Below, in pieces: positions 49,325 through 57,645 of a stretch of 64,000 bases of DNA. Origin of the DNA: Geobacteraceae bacterium (GTDB lineage Bacteria; Desulfobacterota; Desulfuromonadia; Geobacterales; Pseudopelobacteraceae); NCBI GenBank assembly GCA_016720395.1, contig JADKKR010000008.1, positions 62,001 to 126,000 on the forward strand. Direction: 5' to 3'. The notes under the pieces are model-generated. The model saw only the letters and a program-made list of their open reading frames with translations, was not told the origin of the DNA and ran no database searches. The position numbers were made by a program, and so were the translations under genes. The number at the start of each line of letters is the position of its first letter. Position 1 is the first letter of the stretch.

Positions 49325-50350
49325 TCACCATTGGATGGTCAATTCCAGCAGTTGTGCTCCCGTTGGCTGTAGTGGGCGTGCGGTGATCCGTCCGGCGCGC
49401 TCCAGTCGCTCAAGCAAATCGCTCAGCCGTGCAGCGGGGATGCGGGCCTTGATGTGCCGGGTGGGAGGTCCGGGCTCTTCTGTAACAGTCCCGCCGGAGC
49501 GTAGTACTGCCTCATTGACCATGGCAGCAGCCTGTGCCGGGTCGTCCACGTTCAGTCGGAGAACCACCTGCGGCACTGCCCTGAGTGCCGGTGCGCTGCC
49601 GGTGCGCCCGGCAGACGCCGGAATCGTACTGTCGGTCTGCTGTTCAGCACTGCGGATGATTTTTTGTTTCATCCCGGGAGCCGCTTCCCGTGCACGGTTG
49701 GATAATTCGGCAGCCGGGGCTGCTTTCATCGATTCAGCAGAGCCTTCCTGCCGGTCGCTGAAGACAGGAGCAGACGGGACGCGGGCTGGCGGTATCATCG
49801 GTGCAGCAGCTGCAGGCGTGTGATCGGTTGTGTGCATCGGATCCGGTGCGACAAACCGTGTCGCATCTTTTTCCGGTTGCGGTTCACCGGGCCGCTTTCT
49901 GGCAGCATTTTTGTCAGACGTCTGTTCAGGGACAGCTGCCGGCGGAGCTGCTGCCGGTGCCGGGTTTTCCTGGAGCCGTTGCTGTCTGGTCTGCTCCAGA
50001 TCGGTCTCCACGGTGCGCGTCAGGTAGTAACCGCTGACACAGACTATCAGCAGGGCCATCGCCTCAAGCGGAAGTTTGATGTGCAGCGGGAAGAAGAAGC
50101 GCCGGAGCCATCCCATTCCCCCGGCCTGCTGCTCCCGGATGCGCGTCATGATGCGCGCTGTCATCCAGGGGGGAGGATCCATCTCAGGTGTGCTGCGGAT
50201 CAGGCGCAGGGCGGTCTGCAGGTCGGCCAGTCCCGCCCGGCAGGCCGGGCATTCCGCTAGATGCGCTTCAACCAGCTGACGCTCTTCAGGTTCAAGGTCG
50301 CCGCCGCAGTATGCTGAAAGACGCCTCTGTATATCTGCATGGCTGTTCAT
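49325..50350 (-). CDS. Zinc-finger anti-sigma factor, membrane-anchored
   Basis: 341 residues. N-terminal zf-HC2 domain (YCGGDLEPEE...HLAECPACRAGL, H-x3-C-x2-C), an amphipathic stretch, one membrane helix (LEAMALLIVCVSGYYL, about 88-105) and a long Pro/Ala-rich periplasmic region ending in a compact domain (VVLRLNVDDPAQAAAMVNE...AKRIP-like HIKARIPAARLSDLLERLE). Binds and holds the ECF sigma factor. The ATG overlaps the sigma stop (ATGA). The RseP homologue in this window is a candidate for its intramembrane cleavage. Confidence 0.9.
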   Translation of the reverse strand: MNSHADIQRRLSAYCGGDLEPEERQLVEAHLAECPACRAGLADLQTALRLIRSTPEMDPPPWMTARIMTRIREQQAGGMGWLRRFFFPLHIKLPLEAMALLIVCVSGYYLTRTVETDLEQTRQQRLQENPAPAAAPPAAVPEQTSDKNAARKRPGEPQPEKDATRFVAPDPMHTTDHTPAAAAPMIPPARVPSAPVFSDRQEGSAESMKAAPAAELSNRAREAAPGMKQKIIRSAEQQTDSTIPASAGRTGSAPALRAVPQVVLRLNVDDPAQAAAMVNEAVLRSGGTVTEEPGPPTRHIKARIPAARLSDLLERLERAGRITARPLQPTGAQLLELTIQW

Positions 50351-50952
50351 ATCTTTCCCACCGCTTTCTTCAAGCACTCTTTCACCGCATCACGTGCCCG
50401 GAAGAGGCGCGATTTGACGGTACCCTCCCTCAGGTTCAGTGTCCCGGCAACCTCTTCATAGGACAATTCATGCATATCACGTAAAATCAGAACCTCGCGA
50501 AACTCATCGGTCAGGGCATCAATGCAGCGATGCAGGAACAGGCGAAGTTCAACCTCTTCCATCTGTTGCAGCGCCGACGGAGCTTCGGAGGGAGGGTCGG
50601 GAAAGATTTCACCATTACTCCCCGGAAATGGGGCGTCGAGCGAATAGGCCTCGTGCCGTCCACGCTGTCGGGATTGCTGACGGCGGTTGCGCGAAAGGTT
50701 GACGACGATGGCGGTCAGCCATGTGGATAGTTTTGCCTCACCCCTGAAATCACCGATTTTCTGCCATGCAGCTATGAAAGCGTCCTGGACGATATCGCAG
50801 GCGTCCTCAGACACGCCGGTCATACGGAGGGCAATGTTGAAAAGCATACGCTGGTGGCGCTTCACCAGGCATTCATAGGCCGCCAGGTCACCGTTCCGGC
50901 AGGCTTTCAGCAGGGCCTGGTCATCGTCGCTCTTTTGCCCGTGCGCGTCCAT
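50347..50952 (-). CDS. ECF-family RNA polymerase sigma factor
   Basis: 201 residues: sigma2 region (about 25-95, with YECLVKRHQRMLFNIA and DIVQDAFIAAWQKI) and sigma4 (about 140-195, with LREGTVKSRLFRARDAVKE), no sigma3. The start codon at 50952 lies only 7 nt after the ECF-like -10 and has no ribosome binding site, so the mRNA may be leaderless. The matching promoter in front indicates autoregulation. Cotranscribed with the anti-sigma factor. Confidence 0.92.
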   Translation of the reverse strand: MDAHGQKSDDDQALLKACRNGDLAAYECLVKRHQRMLFNIALRMTGVSEDACDIVQDAFIAAWQKIGDFRGEAKLSTWLTAIVVNLSRNRRQQSRQRGRHEAYSLDAPFPGSNGEIFPDPPSEAPSALQQMEEVELRLFLHRCIDALTDEFREVLILRDMHELSYEEVAGTLNLREGTVKSRLFRARDAVKECLKKAVGKI

Positions 50953-50959
50953 GGGTTAA

Positions 50960-50988
50960 TGGGACAGGTGTGCTGAAGGAAAAGTTCC
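50960..50988 (-). promoter_or_regulatory. Autoregulatory ECF-type promoter
   Basis: Minus strand GGAACTT (50988-50982), a 16-nt spacer, GTCCCA (50965-50960). GGGAACTTTTC is flanked by the palindrome TCCCGCGGGA. Confidence 0.65.
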
Positions 50989-51197
50989 CGCGGGAATGAG
51001 ATTCATGATTTCACGTTTCACCAGCCTGCCCCTGACCGCCTGTATTGAACGTCTGCCCCTGGACATAAAATACTACATCACTGCGTTACTTAACAATGCT
51101 TGAATGCAATTAAAAATCGGTTGCCTTGATACCTGAATTCGTAGCATAAAGATTGTTTATCAACCCGATATTTCCGGATACGTGCTGTGGAGGCGCC

Positions 51198-53909
51198 ATG
51201 CAATTCTTTATCGATCCCTATTTCCCCGATGACATAAACGCAGTCGGCGATTCCGGCATGGCCGGTTTTGAAGAAAAGCGCCCGCTCTATTTCTCGGGCT
51301 GCAAGAATTTTCTGGCCCACTATCGTGACGAGATTCGAAACATGCATGCCGGCGGCGCCTCTGGCAGCGAGGTCACCCACCTGCTCTGCGATATGATCGA
51401 TGAACTCAACAATAAGCTGCTGCACAGTATCATCTACGACCTGGATGCCAGCGGCGCTCTGATGGAGCATATCACCCTGGTGGCGGTGGGTGGCTATGGC
51501 CGTGGTGAACTGAACCCCTATTCGGATATCGACATCATGTTTCTGCATGACGGCAGCATGCCTGCGTCAAGAATCGAGGATATTGCCCAAAAGCTTTTGT
51601 ATTTCCTGTGGGATATGCGCCTGGATGTAGGATACTCGGTGAGGGTGATCGCCGACTGCGTCGAAATGGCCTCGGCAGACGGCACGGTGAAGACCGCACT
51701 GATGGATGCCCGTTTCCTGAGCGGCAGTCGCCCGCTCTTCAACACCCTTCACAAGACCATCTTTACCCAGATCCTGCCCCGGTCCAGCGACAAGTTCATC
51801 AAGGAAAAAATGTCGGATATGAAGGCCCGCCGGGAGAAGTACGGCTCGACTGTCTACCTGCTGGAGCCCAATCTGAAGGAAGGGGAGGGCGGGTTGCGCG
51901 ACCTGCAGACCGCCATGTGGGTGGCGCGGATCAAGTACAAGTTCAGCGATCCCAAGGAGCTGATCATCAAGGGGATTCTCAGCGAAGAAGAGCTGGAGAT
52001 CTATAATTCCGCCCTCGACTATCTGTGGAGAATCCGTAACGAACTGCATTACTTCAACGGCCGCAAGAATGACCAGCTAACCTTTGATGCACAGGTCCAT
52101 CTGGCCGCATTCTTCGGCTATCAGGAGCGCGGGCGTACCCTGGCGGTAGAAGACTTCATGCGGGACTATTACCGGCACGCCAACCGGGTGGAGCACTTCG
52201 CCTCCAGCCTGATGTCCCGCTGTATCTGGCGCGATGAGGGGGCGTTGAAAATCCTCGGGTATTTTGTGCGGCGGCCGGTCGGGGACGGATGTTTCGTTCT
52301 GAAGGGTGAACTGATCATTCCTGAAGAGGCTGTTGTGGAAAACAATCCGCCGGTACTCATGAGAATCTTCGAGCTGGCCCAGAAACATGGCGTACAGCTG
52401 AATGTGCGCGTCAAGGGGCTGATCAGAAAAAATCTCCGACTGGTCAATGACAAATTCCGACGCAACCGGGAAGTGAACCAGTCCTTCATGAACATTCTGC
52501 GTGCGCCCAAGAATGTTACCGAGACCCTGCGCCTGATGCACCACCTGGAGTTCCTCAACTGCTTCATCCCCGAGATGGAGCATATCTACTGCAAGGTGCA
52601 GCACGATATCTACCATATCTATACGGTCGATATCCATACGCTCTTTGCGGTTGAGGAGGCAGAAAAGATGCTCAACGGCACTTCCCGGGAGCTGCTGCCG
52701 TTTCCCTGCGAGGTCGCTGCCCAGATAGGCAAGCCTGAGCTGCTGATCCTGTCGGTACTGTTTCACGATATCGGAAAGGGCGAGGGGGGTGGTCATGCCG
52801 AGAAGGGGGCTGCCATGATCCCCACCATCGCCCGGCGTATGGGTTTGTCCCGGGAAGACAGTGAGCGGCTTGAGTTTCTTGTGCGTCAGCATCTGATCTT
52901 TGCCCACATTTCTCAGCGCCGCGACCTGCATGACGAAAACATGATCGTTCAGTTTGCCCGTCAGATGGAGACCAGCGAAAACCTGAAGATGCTGCTGCTC
53001 CTGACAATCGCCGATGTCAGGGCCGTCGGCTCCGAGGTCTGGACCTCGTGGAAGGCGCTTCTGTTTCAGGAACTTTATGAAAAGGCGTTCAATGTTCTGG
53101 AGCGCGGTGATTTCCATCTGGAAGCCAGCAGTGAAAGGGTCAAGGCGGTTATCAAGAAGATCACCGATCTGCTGGAGGACGATTTCCCGCCGGCACGTGT
53201 GCGCGAGGAGTTGAAAGCCATGCCGGTCCGTCTGCTGCTCTCCAATAACCTGCCGATGATTGCATCCCATGTCAGGCTGCTGATTGGACTGGATGAGACT
53301 GACGTCCTGATGCAACTGGTCCATGAACCCTCCAGCGGTTATTCGGAACTCACCATCTGTGCGCTTGACGTACCGGGCCTGTTCTCCCGTATCACCGGTG
53401 TCATGGCTGCCAACGGGGTCAATATTCTGGGCGCCCAGATAAATACCAGCCGCAACGGCAAGGTTCTGGACCTTCTGCAGGTCAATTCTCCCCAGGGAAT
53501 GCTGATCACGGATGAGCAACGCTGGCAGAAGGTGGAGACCGAAATGCGCCAGGCGATTCATGGCGAAGTCAGGGTTACCGACCTGGTGGCCCGTCGCCAG
53601 CGACCGACACTGTTGACCGCACGTCCTGTGCCGCGCTCTGCCACACGGATCGAGATCGACAACGAAGTCTCGGCCAATTACACGGTTATCGATATCTATA
53701 CCCATGACAAGGTCGGCCTGCTCTACCTGATAACCAGCACCCTGACCCGCTTGGGACTCTACATCGGTGTTTCGAAGATCTCCACCAAGGTCGACCAGGT
53801 GGCTGACGTGTTCTATGTGCGCGATATCTTTGGCCAGAAGATCGTGCTACCCGACAGGTTGGCCGAGATATCGGCACAGCTGAAGACGGCAATTGACGAG
53901 TGGGTGTAA
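51198..53909 (+). CDS. glnD: PII uridylyltransferase / uridylyl-removing enzyme GlnD
   Basis: 903 residues. Nucleotidyltransferase domain (GGYGRGELNPYSDIDIMF near residue 95), HD domain (VLFHDIGKGEGGGHAEKGA near 520) and two C-terminal ACT domains (about 715-790 and 830-900, TICALDVPGLFSRITG and DIYTHDKVGLLYLI). Senses glutamine and uridylylates PII. GGAGGCGCC lies directly before the ATG at 51198, better than the ATG at 51153. Central regulator of nitrogen assimilation. Confidence 0.95.
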   Translation: MQFFIDPYFPDDINAVGDSGMAGFEEKRPLYFSGCKNFLAHYRDEIRNMHAGGASGSEVTHLLCDMIDELNNKLLHSIIYDLDASGALMEHITLVAVGGYGRGELNPYSDIDIMFLHDGSMPASRIEDIAQKLLYFLWDMRLDVGYSVRVIADCVEMASADGTVKTALMDARFLSGSRPLFNTLHKTIFTQILPRSSDKFIKEKMSDMKARREKYGSTVYLLEPNLKEGEGGLRDLQTAMWVARIKYKFSDPKELIIKGILSEEELEIYNSALDYLWRIRNELHYFNGRKNDQLTFDAQVHLAAFFGYQERGRTLAVEDFMRDYYRHANRVEHFASSLMSRCIWRDEGALKILGYFVRRPVGDGCFVLKGELIIPEEAVVENNPPVLMRIFELAQKHGVQLNVRVKGLIRKNLRLVNDKFRRNREVNQSFMNILRAPKNVTETLRLMHHLEFLNCFIPEMEHIYCKVQHDIYHIYTVDIHTLFAVEEAEKMLNGTSRELLPFPCEVAAQIGKPELLILSVLFHDIGKGEGGGHAEKGAAMIPTIARRMGLSREDSERLEFLVRQHLIFAHISQRRDLHDENMIVQFARQMETSENLKMLLLLTIADVRAVGSEVWTSWKALLFQELYEKAFNVLERGDFHLEASSERVKAVIKKITDLLEDDFPPARVREELKAMPVRLLLSNNLPMIASHVRLLIGLDETDVLMQLVHEPSSGYSELTICALDVPGLFSRITGVMAANGVNILGAQINTSRNGKVLDLLQVNSPQGMLITDEQRWQKVETEMRQAIHGEVRVTDLVARRQRPTLLTARPVPRSATRIEIDNEVSANYTVIDIYTHDKVGLLYLITSTLTRLGLYIGVSKISTKVDQVADVFYVRDIFGQKIVLPDRLAEISAQLKTAIDEWV

Positions 53910-53950
53910 TTAAAGGGCGATTGAAACCTGTGAAAGGTGAAGGGTGAAGG

Positions 53951-54226
53951 GTGAATCAAACTCATAATTCAAAATCCATAATTCATAATTTTGACAATGA
54001 CCCGCTGCATGGCGTCACATTGAAGATGATTGTGACCTTTCTGGTCGAACGCTATGGCTGGGATGAACTGGGTAGGAGGGTTGAAATCAGGTGTTTTACC
54101 CATGATCCTGGCATCCCGTCCAGCCTCAAATTTCTGAGGCGGACCCCCTGGGCCAGGGACAAGGTCGAGGCGTTGTATCTGAGGAGCATCATGGATGAAC
54201 GCGTTGGACCTGATATGTTGCCATGA
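53951..54226 (+). CDS. VF530-family small DNA-binding protein
   Basis: 91 residues; DNDPLHGVTLKMIVTFLVE and YGWDELGRRVEIRCF are VF530 (DUF2132) signatures, followed by SLKFLRRTPWARDKVE. The first 16 residues are encoded by a short-word repeat (CATAATTC units) and no start codon other than GTG at 53951 exists upstream of the conserved part. The stop overlaps the recombinase start by 4 nt. Family function uncertain; structure is helical and DNA-binding-like. Confidence 0.8.
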   Translation: MNQTHNSKSIIHNFDNDPLHGVTLKMIVTFLVERYGWDELGRRVEIRCFTHDPGIPSSLKFLRRTPWARDKVEALYLRSIMDERVGPDMLP

Positions 54227-55110
54227 ATGACTATCTCGATCTCTTCATCAGCTATCTCGCGGTGGAAAAAGGGCTTTCCGCCAACACCCAGGAGGCTTAC
54301 AGCCGGGATCTGGCGCGATATCTGGATTATCTGGAACGGCTGGGACGAACGACTCCTGCCGGTGTCACCTCCGGCGATATCGCCGTTTTTCTCGGGCGGC
54401 TCAAGGATGATGGCATTGGCCCCCGCAGCAGGGCCCGCTGTCTGTCCTCCATTCGCATGTTCCACAAGTTTCTGATGATCGAGAACTATGCTGACGTCAA
54501 TCCCGCATCAATCATAGAGTCGCCCCGCACCCTGCATAAACTCCCGGAATTTCTTTCTTCCCCTGAAATCGATGCTCTCTTTGCCGCCTGTGCCGGTTCA
54601 TCGGGAGAGAATATCCGCGACCTGGCCATGCTCGAGCTGCTTTACGCGACCGGACTGCGGGTCTCTGAACTGGTGGGGCTCAAGCTTCGTGAAGTAAACC
54701 TGGACTCGGGCTATCTGATGACCTTAGGCAAGGGCAATAAGGAACGGCTGGTGCCGATCGGTGAATCGGCCTGCCAGCGGGTCAGGGCGTATCTGGAGGG
54801 CGTGCGGTACCGGAAGGATCCCGATCGTCAGAACAGGTTCCTGTTCCTCTCCCGTCTGGGTGATGCCATGAGCCGCCAGGCCTTCTGGAACATCATAAAA
54901 AAGAGGGCCAGCCAGGCCGGCATCAGTAAGCATCTTTCCCCCCACACCATGCGCCACTCTTTTGCCACCCACCTGCTGGAGAACGGTGCGGATCTTCGCA
55001 GCGTACAGGTCATGCTGGGCCATGCCGATCTCTCCACCACCCAGATATATACCCATGTCACCCGGGAAAGGTTGAAGCGTCTGCATCAGCAGATCCATCC
55101 CCGGGGATAA
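54223..55110 (+). CDS. Tyrosine recombinase XerD/XerC type
   Basis: 295 residues, N-terminal SAM-like domain (LDLFISYLAVEKGLSANTQ) and catalytic domain with Arg in ATGLRVSELVG, Lys in LGKGNKERLVP, HTMRHSFATHLLENGADLR and the nucleophile Tyr in STTQIYTHVT. Complete R-K-H-x-x-R-H-Y set. Length and sequence fit the chromosome-dimer resolvase; XerC versus XerD cannot be decided here. ATGA overlap with VF530, an arrangement that suggests an operon. Confidence 0.92.
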   Translation: MNDYLDLFISYLAVEKGLSANTQEAYSRDLARYLDYLERLGRTTPAGVTSGDIAVFLGRLKDDGIGPRSRARCLSSIRMFHKFLMIENYADVNPASIIESPRTLHKLPEFLSSPEIDALFAACAGSSGENIRDLAMLELLYATGLRVSELVGLKLREVNLDSGYLMTLGKGNKERLVPIGESACQRVRAYLEGVRYRKDPDRQNRFLFLSRLGDAMSRQAFWNIIKKRASQAGISKHLSPHTMRHSFATHLLENGADLRSVQVMLGHADLSTTQIYTHVTRERLKRLHQQIHPRG

Positions 55111-55134
55111 ACATGCCTGAATTTGAAAATACCG

Positions 55135-55235
55135 ATTTCAAATCAAGGATGGAATCAAAGCGGCGAGGATTGAGGCGACGAAGGCGTACAGATGGCGTAG
55201 GGCCGAGGGGAGCGCCTTGATTTGGGATCGGAATA
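55135..55235. repeat. Inverted-repeat element between the recombinase and MBL genes
   Basis: CAAATCAAGG (about 55138) and CCTTGATTTG (about 55215) are exact 10-bp arms around about 65 nt rich in GGCGAGG, GGCGACGAAGGCGTAC and GGCGTAGGGCCG. The remainder of the 276-nt gap (to 55386) is AT-richer and holds no ORF. Resembles a non-coding MITE or REP-type unit. Confidence 0.5.
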
Positions 55236-55386
55236 ACCTTGAAAGTCAGACGCTCTTCTTGTATAAATAGTACTTGTTTTTTTGCCCACAACCATTGCTC
55301 CCTGTAAACATAACTGCTTGTAATTCAAGGCTGTTAATGTCATCAGCGGCAAGCGTTTCCCATAACCCCGAAATTCTGGAGCCTGT

Positions 55387-56157
55387 GTGAAAATCTGTTC
55401 GCTGGCCAGCGGCAGCAAGGGAAATTGTCTCTACCTTGAGACCGGTGATACCCGTGTGCTGATCGATGCGGGACTGTCCCTGCGCGAGACCCTGCTGCGC
55501 ATGGAGGGGTGCGGCATCGATCCGGCCGGCATCCACGCCGTGCTGGTCACCCACGAGCATATTGACCATATCCGTAGCGCCGGTTCATTTGCCCGAAAAT
55601 TCAAGGTTCCGGTTCTTGCCAGCCATCTGCTCCGCCGCAAGGCTGAGAAATACCTTTCAAAGGCACAGGTGATCGAATTTGAATCCGGCAGTGCCATTAT
55701 CTTCAGATCGTCCCGGATAGACCCGTTCCCGATCACCCACGACTCATGCGACCCGGTCGGCTTCGTGATCGAATCCCCGGAGGGGCGCTGCGGCTCGGCT
55801 ACGGATCTGGGTGTCGTTACCCGTCTGGTAGCGGAAAAGCTTCGCGGCTGCCGTTTCCTGAACCTGGAATCGAATCACGACCCTGAGATGCTTATGAACG
55901 GTCCCTATCCCTGGGACCTCAAACAGCGCATCAAGTCGCGCCATGGACATCTTTCCAACGAGGAATCTCTGGAGTTACTGCACGATCTTGCTCATGAAGG
56001 TCTGGAAGCACTGGTTATGGCTCATCTGTCCGAAGTGAACAATCATCCCGACCATGTCATCCGCTCCACCGAATCGTTCCTGCGGGACCAGAACGTCTGC
56101 GCGCCGCATATTGTGATCGGCGACCAGTTCCGGGCCAGCCGGGTTGTTGAAATCTAG
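55387..56157 (+). CDS. MBL-fold metallo-hydrolase, YycJ/WalJ-like
   Basis: 256 residues, beta-lactamase fold starting KICSLASGSKGNCLYLE. Metal ligands in VTHEHIDHIRSAGSF (HEHIDH) and in ESNHDPEMLMNG; the SGSKGNC start matches the YycJ clade, thought to be an exonuclease in cell-wall and DNA metabolism. GTG start with GGAG 6 nt upstream. Confidence 0.85.
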   Translation: MKICSLASGSKGNCLYLETGDTRVLIDAGLSLRETLLRMEGCGIDPAGIHAVLVTHEHIDHIRSAGSFARKFKVPVLASHLLRRKAEKYLSKAQVIEFESGSAIIFRSSRIDPFPITHDSCDPVGFVIESPEGRCGSATDLGVVTRLVAEKLRGCRFLNLESNHDPEMLMNGPYPWDLKQRIKSRHGHLSNEESLELLHDLAHEGLEALVMAHLSEVNNHPDHVIRSTESFLRDQNVCAPHIVIGDQFRASRVVEI

Positions 56158-56167
56158 AAATAATCCG

Positions 56168-56314
56168 TAACCAAGAAGGGCACGAAGACACACGAAGTAA
56201 GATCAATACGGGAAAAAAGCGTCTGAACCGGAAAAAAGTCTCATGGAAATCCTGTTGGTTGTTTTGTAATAATTATTCGGATTTCTTCGTGAAACTTCGT
56301 GCCCTTCGTGGTTA
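56168..56314. repeat. Dispersed inverted repeat of the CCACGAAGGGCACGAAG type
   Basis: TAACCAAGAAGGGCACGAAG (56168-56187) and CTTCGTGCCCTTCGTGGTTA (56295-56314) form an inverted repeat with one mismatch in 20; both arms continue weakly inward (ACACGAAG / CTTCGTG). A related unit lies at 61745-61878. Confidence 0.7.
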
Positions 56315-56349
56315 ACGATTTATTTATTAATACATTTAAGGAGTTTTGC

Positions 56350-57645
56350 ATGATCGAACGCTATTCCCGCCCCGAAATGGCTCAGATATGGGCTGCTAAA
56401 AACCGCTTTCAGATCTGGCTGGAGATCGAGACTCTGGCCTGCGAGGCACAGGCCGAACTGGGGGTCATCCCGAAAGAGGTCGTGCCTGTCATCCGCGCCA
56501 AGGGGGATTTCGATATCGCCCGTATCGATATCATCGAGGCGGAGGTAAAACATGATGTGATCGCATTTTTGACCTCGGTATCAGAGTTTGTGGGCCCCGA
56601 GGCACGCTTCATCCATCAGGGCATGACCTCCTCCGATGTCCTGGATACCTGTCTGTCGGTGCAGTTGACCCAGGCCGCAGATGAACTGCTGGCCGACCTG
56701 GACATGGTCCTGGAATCGCTCAAGTCCCGCGCCCTGGAGCACAAGGATACGGTCTGCATCGGCCGTTCCCACGGTATCCACGCCGAGCCGGTCACCTTCG
56801 GACTCAAGCTGGCCTCCTTTTACGCCGAGATGCAGCGCAACCGGACCCGCCTGGCCGCCGCCCGCGAGAACATCGCCACCGGTGCCATTTCGGGCGCAGT
56901 CGGCACCTTTGCCAACATCGACCCCTATGTGGAAGAGTATGTCTGTGCAAAGATGGGACTCAAGCCGGAACCGGTATCGACCCAGGTCATCCCGCGCGAC
57001 CGCCATGCCGAGTACTTCTGCGTTCTGGCAATCATTGCCTCATCCATGGAGCGCATCGCCATCGAGGTGCGTCACATGCAGCGCACCGAGGTACTGGAGG
57101 CTGAGGAGTTCTTCAGCAAGGGACAGAAGGGGTCGTCGGCCATGCCCCACAAACGCAACCCGATCCTCTCCGAAAACCTTACCGGCCAGGCCCGCTACAT
57201 CCGCTCGCTCTGCATCCCGGCCCTGGAAAATGTGGCGCTGTGGCACGAGCGCGATATCTCCCATTCTTCGGTCGAACGCTACATCGCACCGGATGCCACC
57301 GTAGCGCTGGATTTTTCCCTGCGTCGCCTCAATGGCCTGATCAGGAATCTGGTGGTCTATCCCGAAAATATGATGAAAAACCTCAATCAGATGAAGGGTC
57401 TGGTCTTCTCCCAGAAGATCCTGCTTGATCTGACCCAAGCCGGTGTCTCCCGCGAGGATTCCTATCGTCTGGTGCAGCGCAATGCCATGAAGGTCTGGGA
57501 ACAGGGAGCTGATTTCCAGACAGAACTGCTGGCCGATCAGGAGGTGCTCGGGGCTCTTGGCGAAGGCAGGATCCGCGAGGCTTTTGACCTTACCTATCAT
57601 CTCAAGCATGTGGATACGATTTTCAAGAGAGTCTTCGGTGAATAG
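56350..57645 (+). CDS. purB: Adenylosuccinate lyase
   Basis: 431 residues from the ATG at 56350 (AAGGAG 7 nt upstream). Fumarase/aspartase superfamily: TSSDVLDT near residue 95, GRSHGIHAEP near 140 and the signature loop KGSSAMPHKRNPILSEN near 265. Cleaves SAICAR and adenylosuccinate in purine synthesis. Heads a unit with mscS and purL. Confidence 0.95.
   Translation: MIERYSRPEMAQIWAAKNRFQIWLEIETLACEAQAELGVIPKEVVPVIRAKGDFDIARIDIIEAEVKHDVIAFLTSVSEFVGPEARFIHQGMTSSDVLDTCLSVQLTQAADELLADLDMVLESLKSRALEHKDTVCIGRSHGIHAEPVTFGLKLASFYAEMQRNRTRLAAARENIATGAISGAVGTFANIDPYVEEYVCAKMGLKPEPVSTQVIPRDRHAEYFCVLAIIASSMERIAIEVRHMQRTEVLEAEEFFSKGQKGSSAMPHKRNPILSENLTGQARYIRSLCIPALENVALWHERDISHSSVERYIAPDATVALDFSLRRLNGLIRNLVVYPENMMKNLNQMKGLVFSQKILLDLTQAGVSREDSYRLVQRNAMKVWEQGADFQTELLADQEVLGALGEGRIREAFDLTYHLKHVDTIFKRVFGE

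Noticed and set aside
52077..53705. 542-codon antisense frame opposite glnD
   Set aside because: Same reasoning; GlnD HD and ACT motifs are on the plus strand.
54223..55110. Phage or integron integrase
   Set aside because: Length and sequence match housekeeping XerC/D; no phage genes, attachment sites or cassettes nearby.
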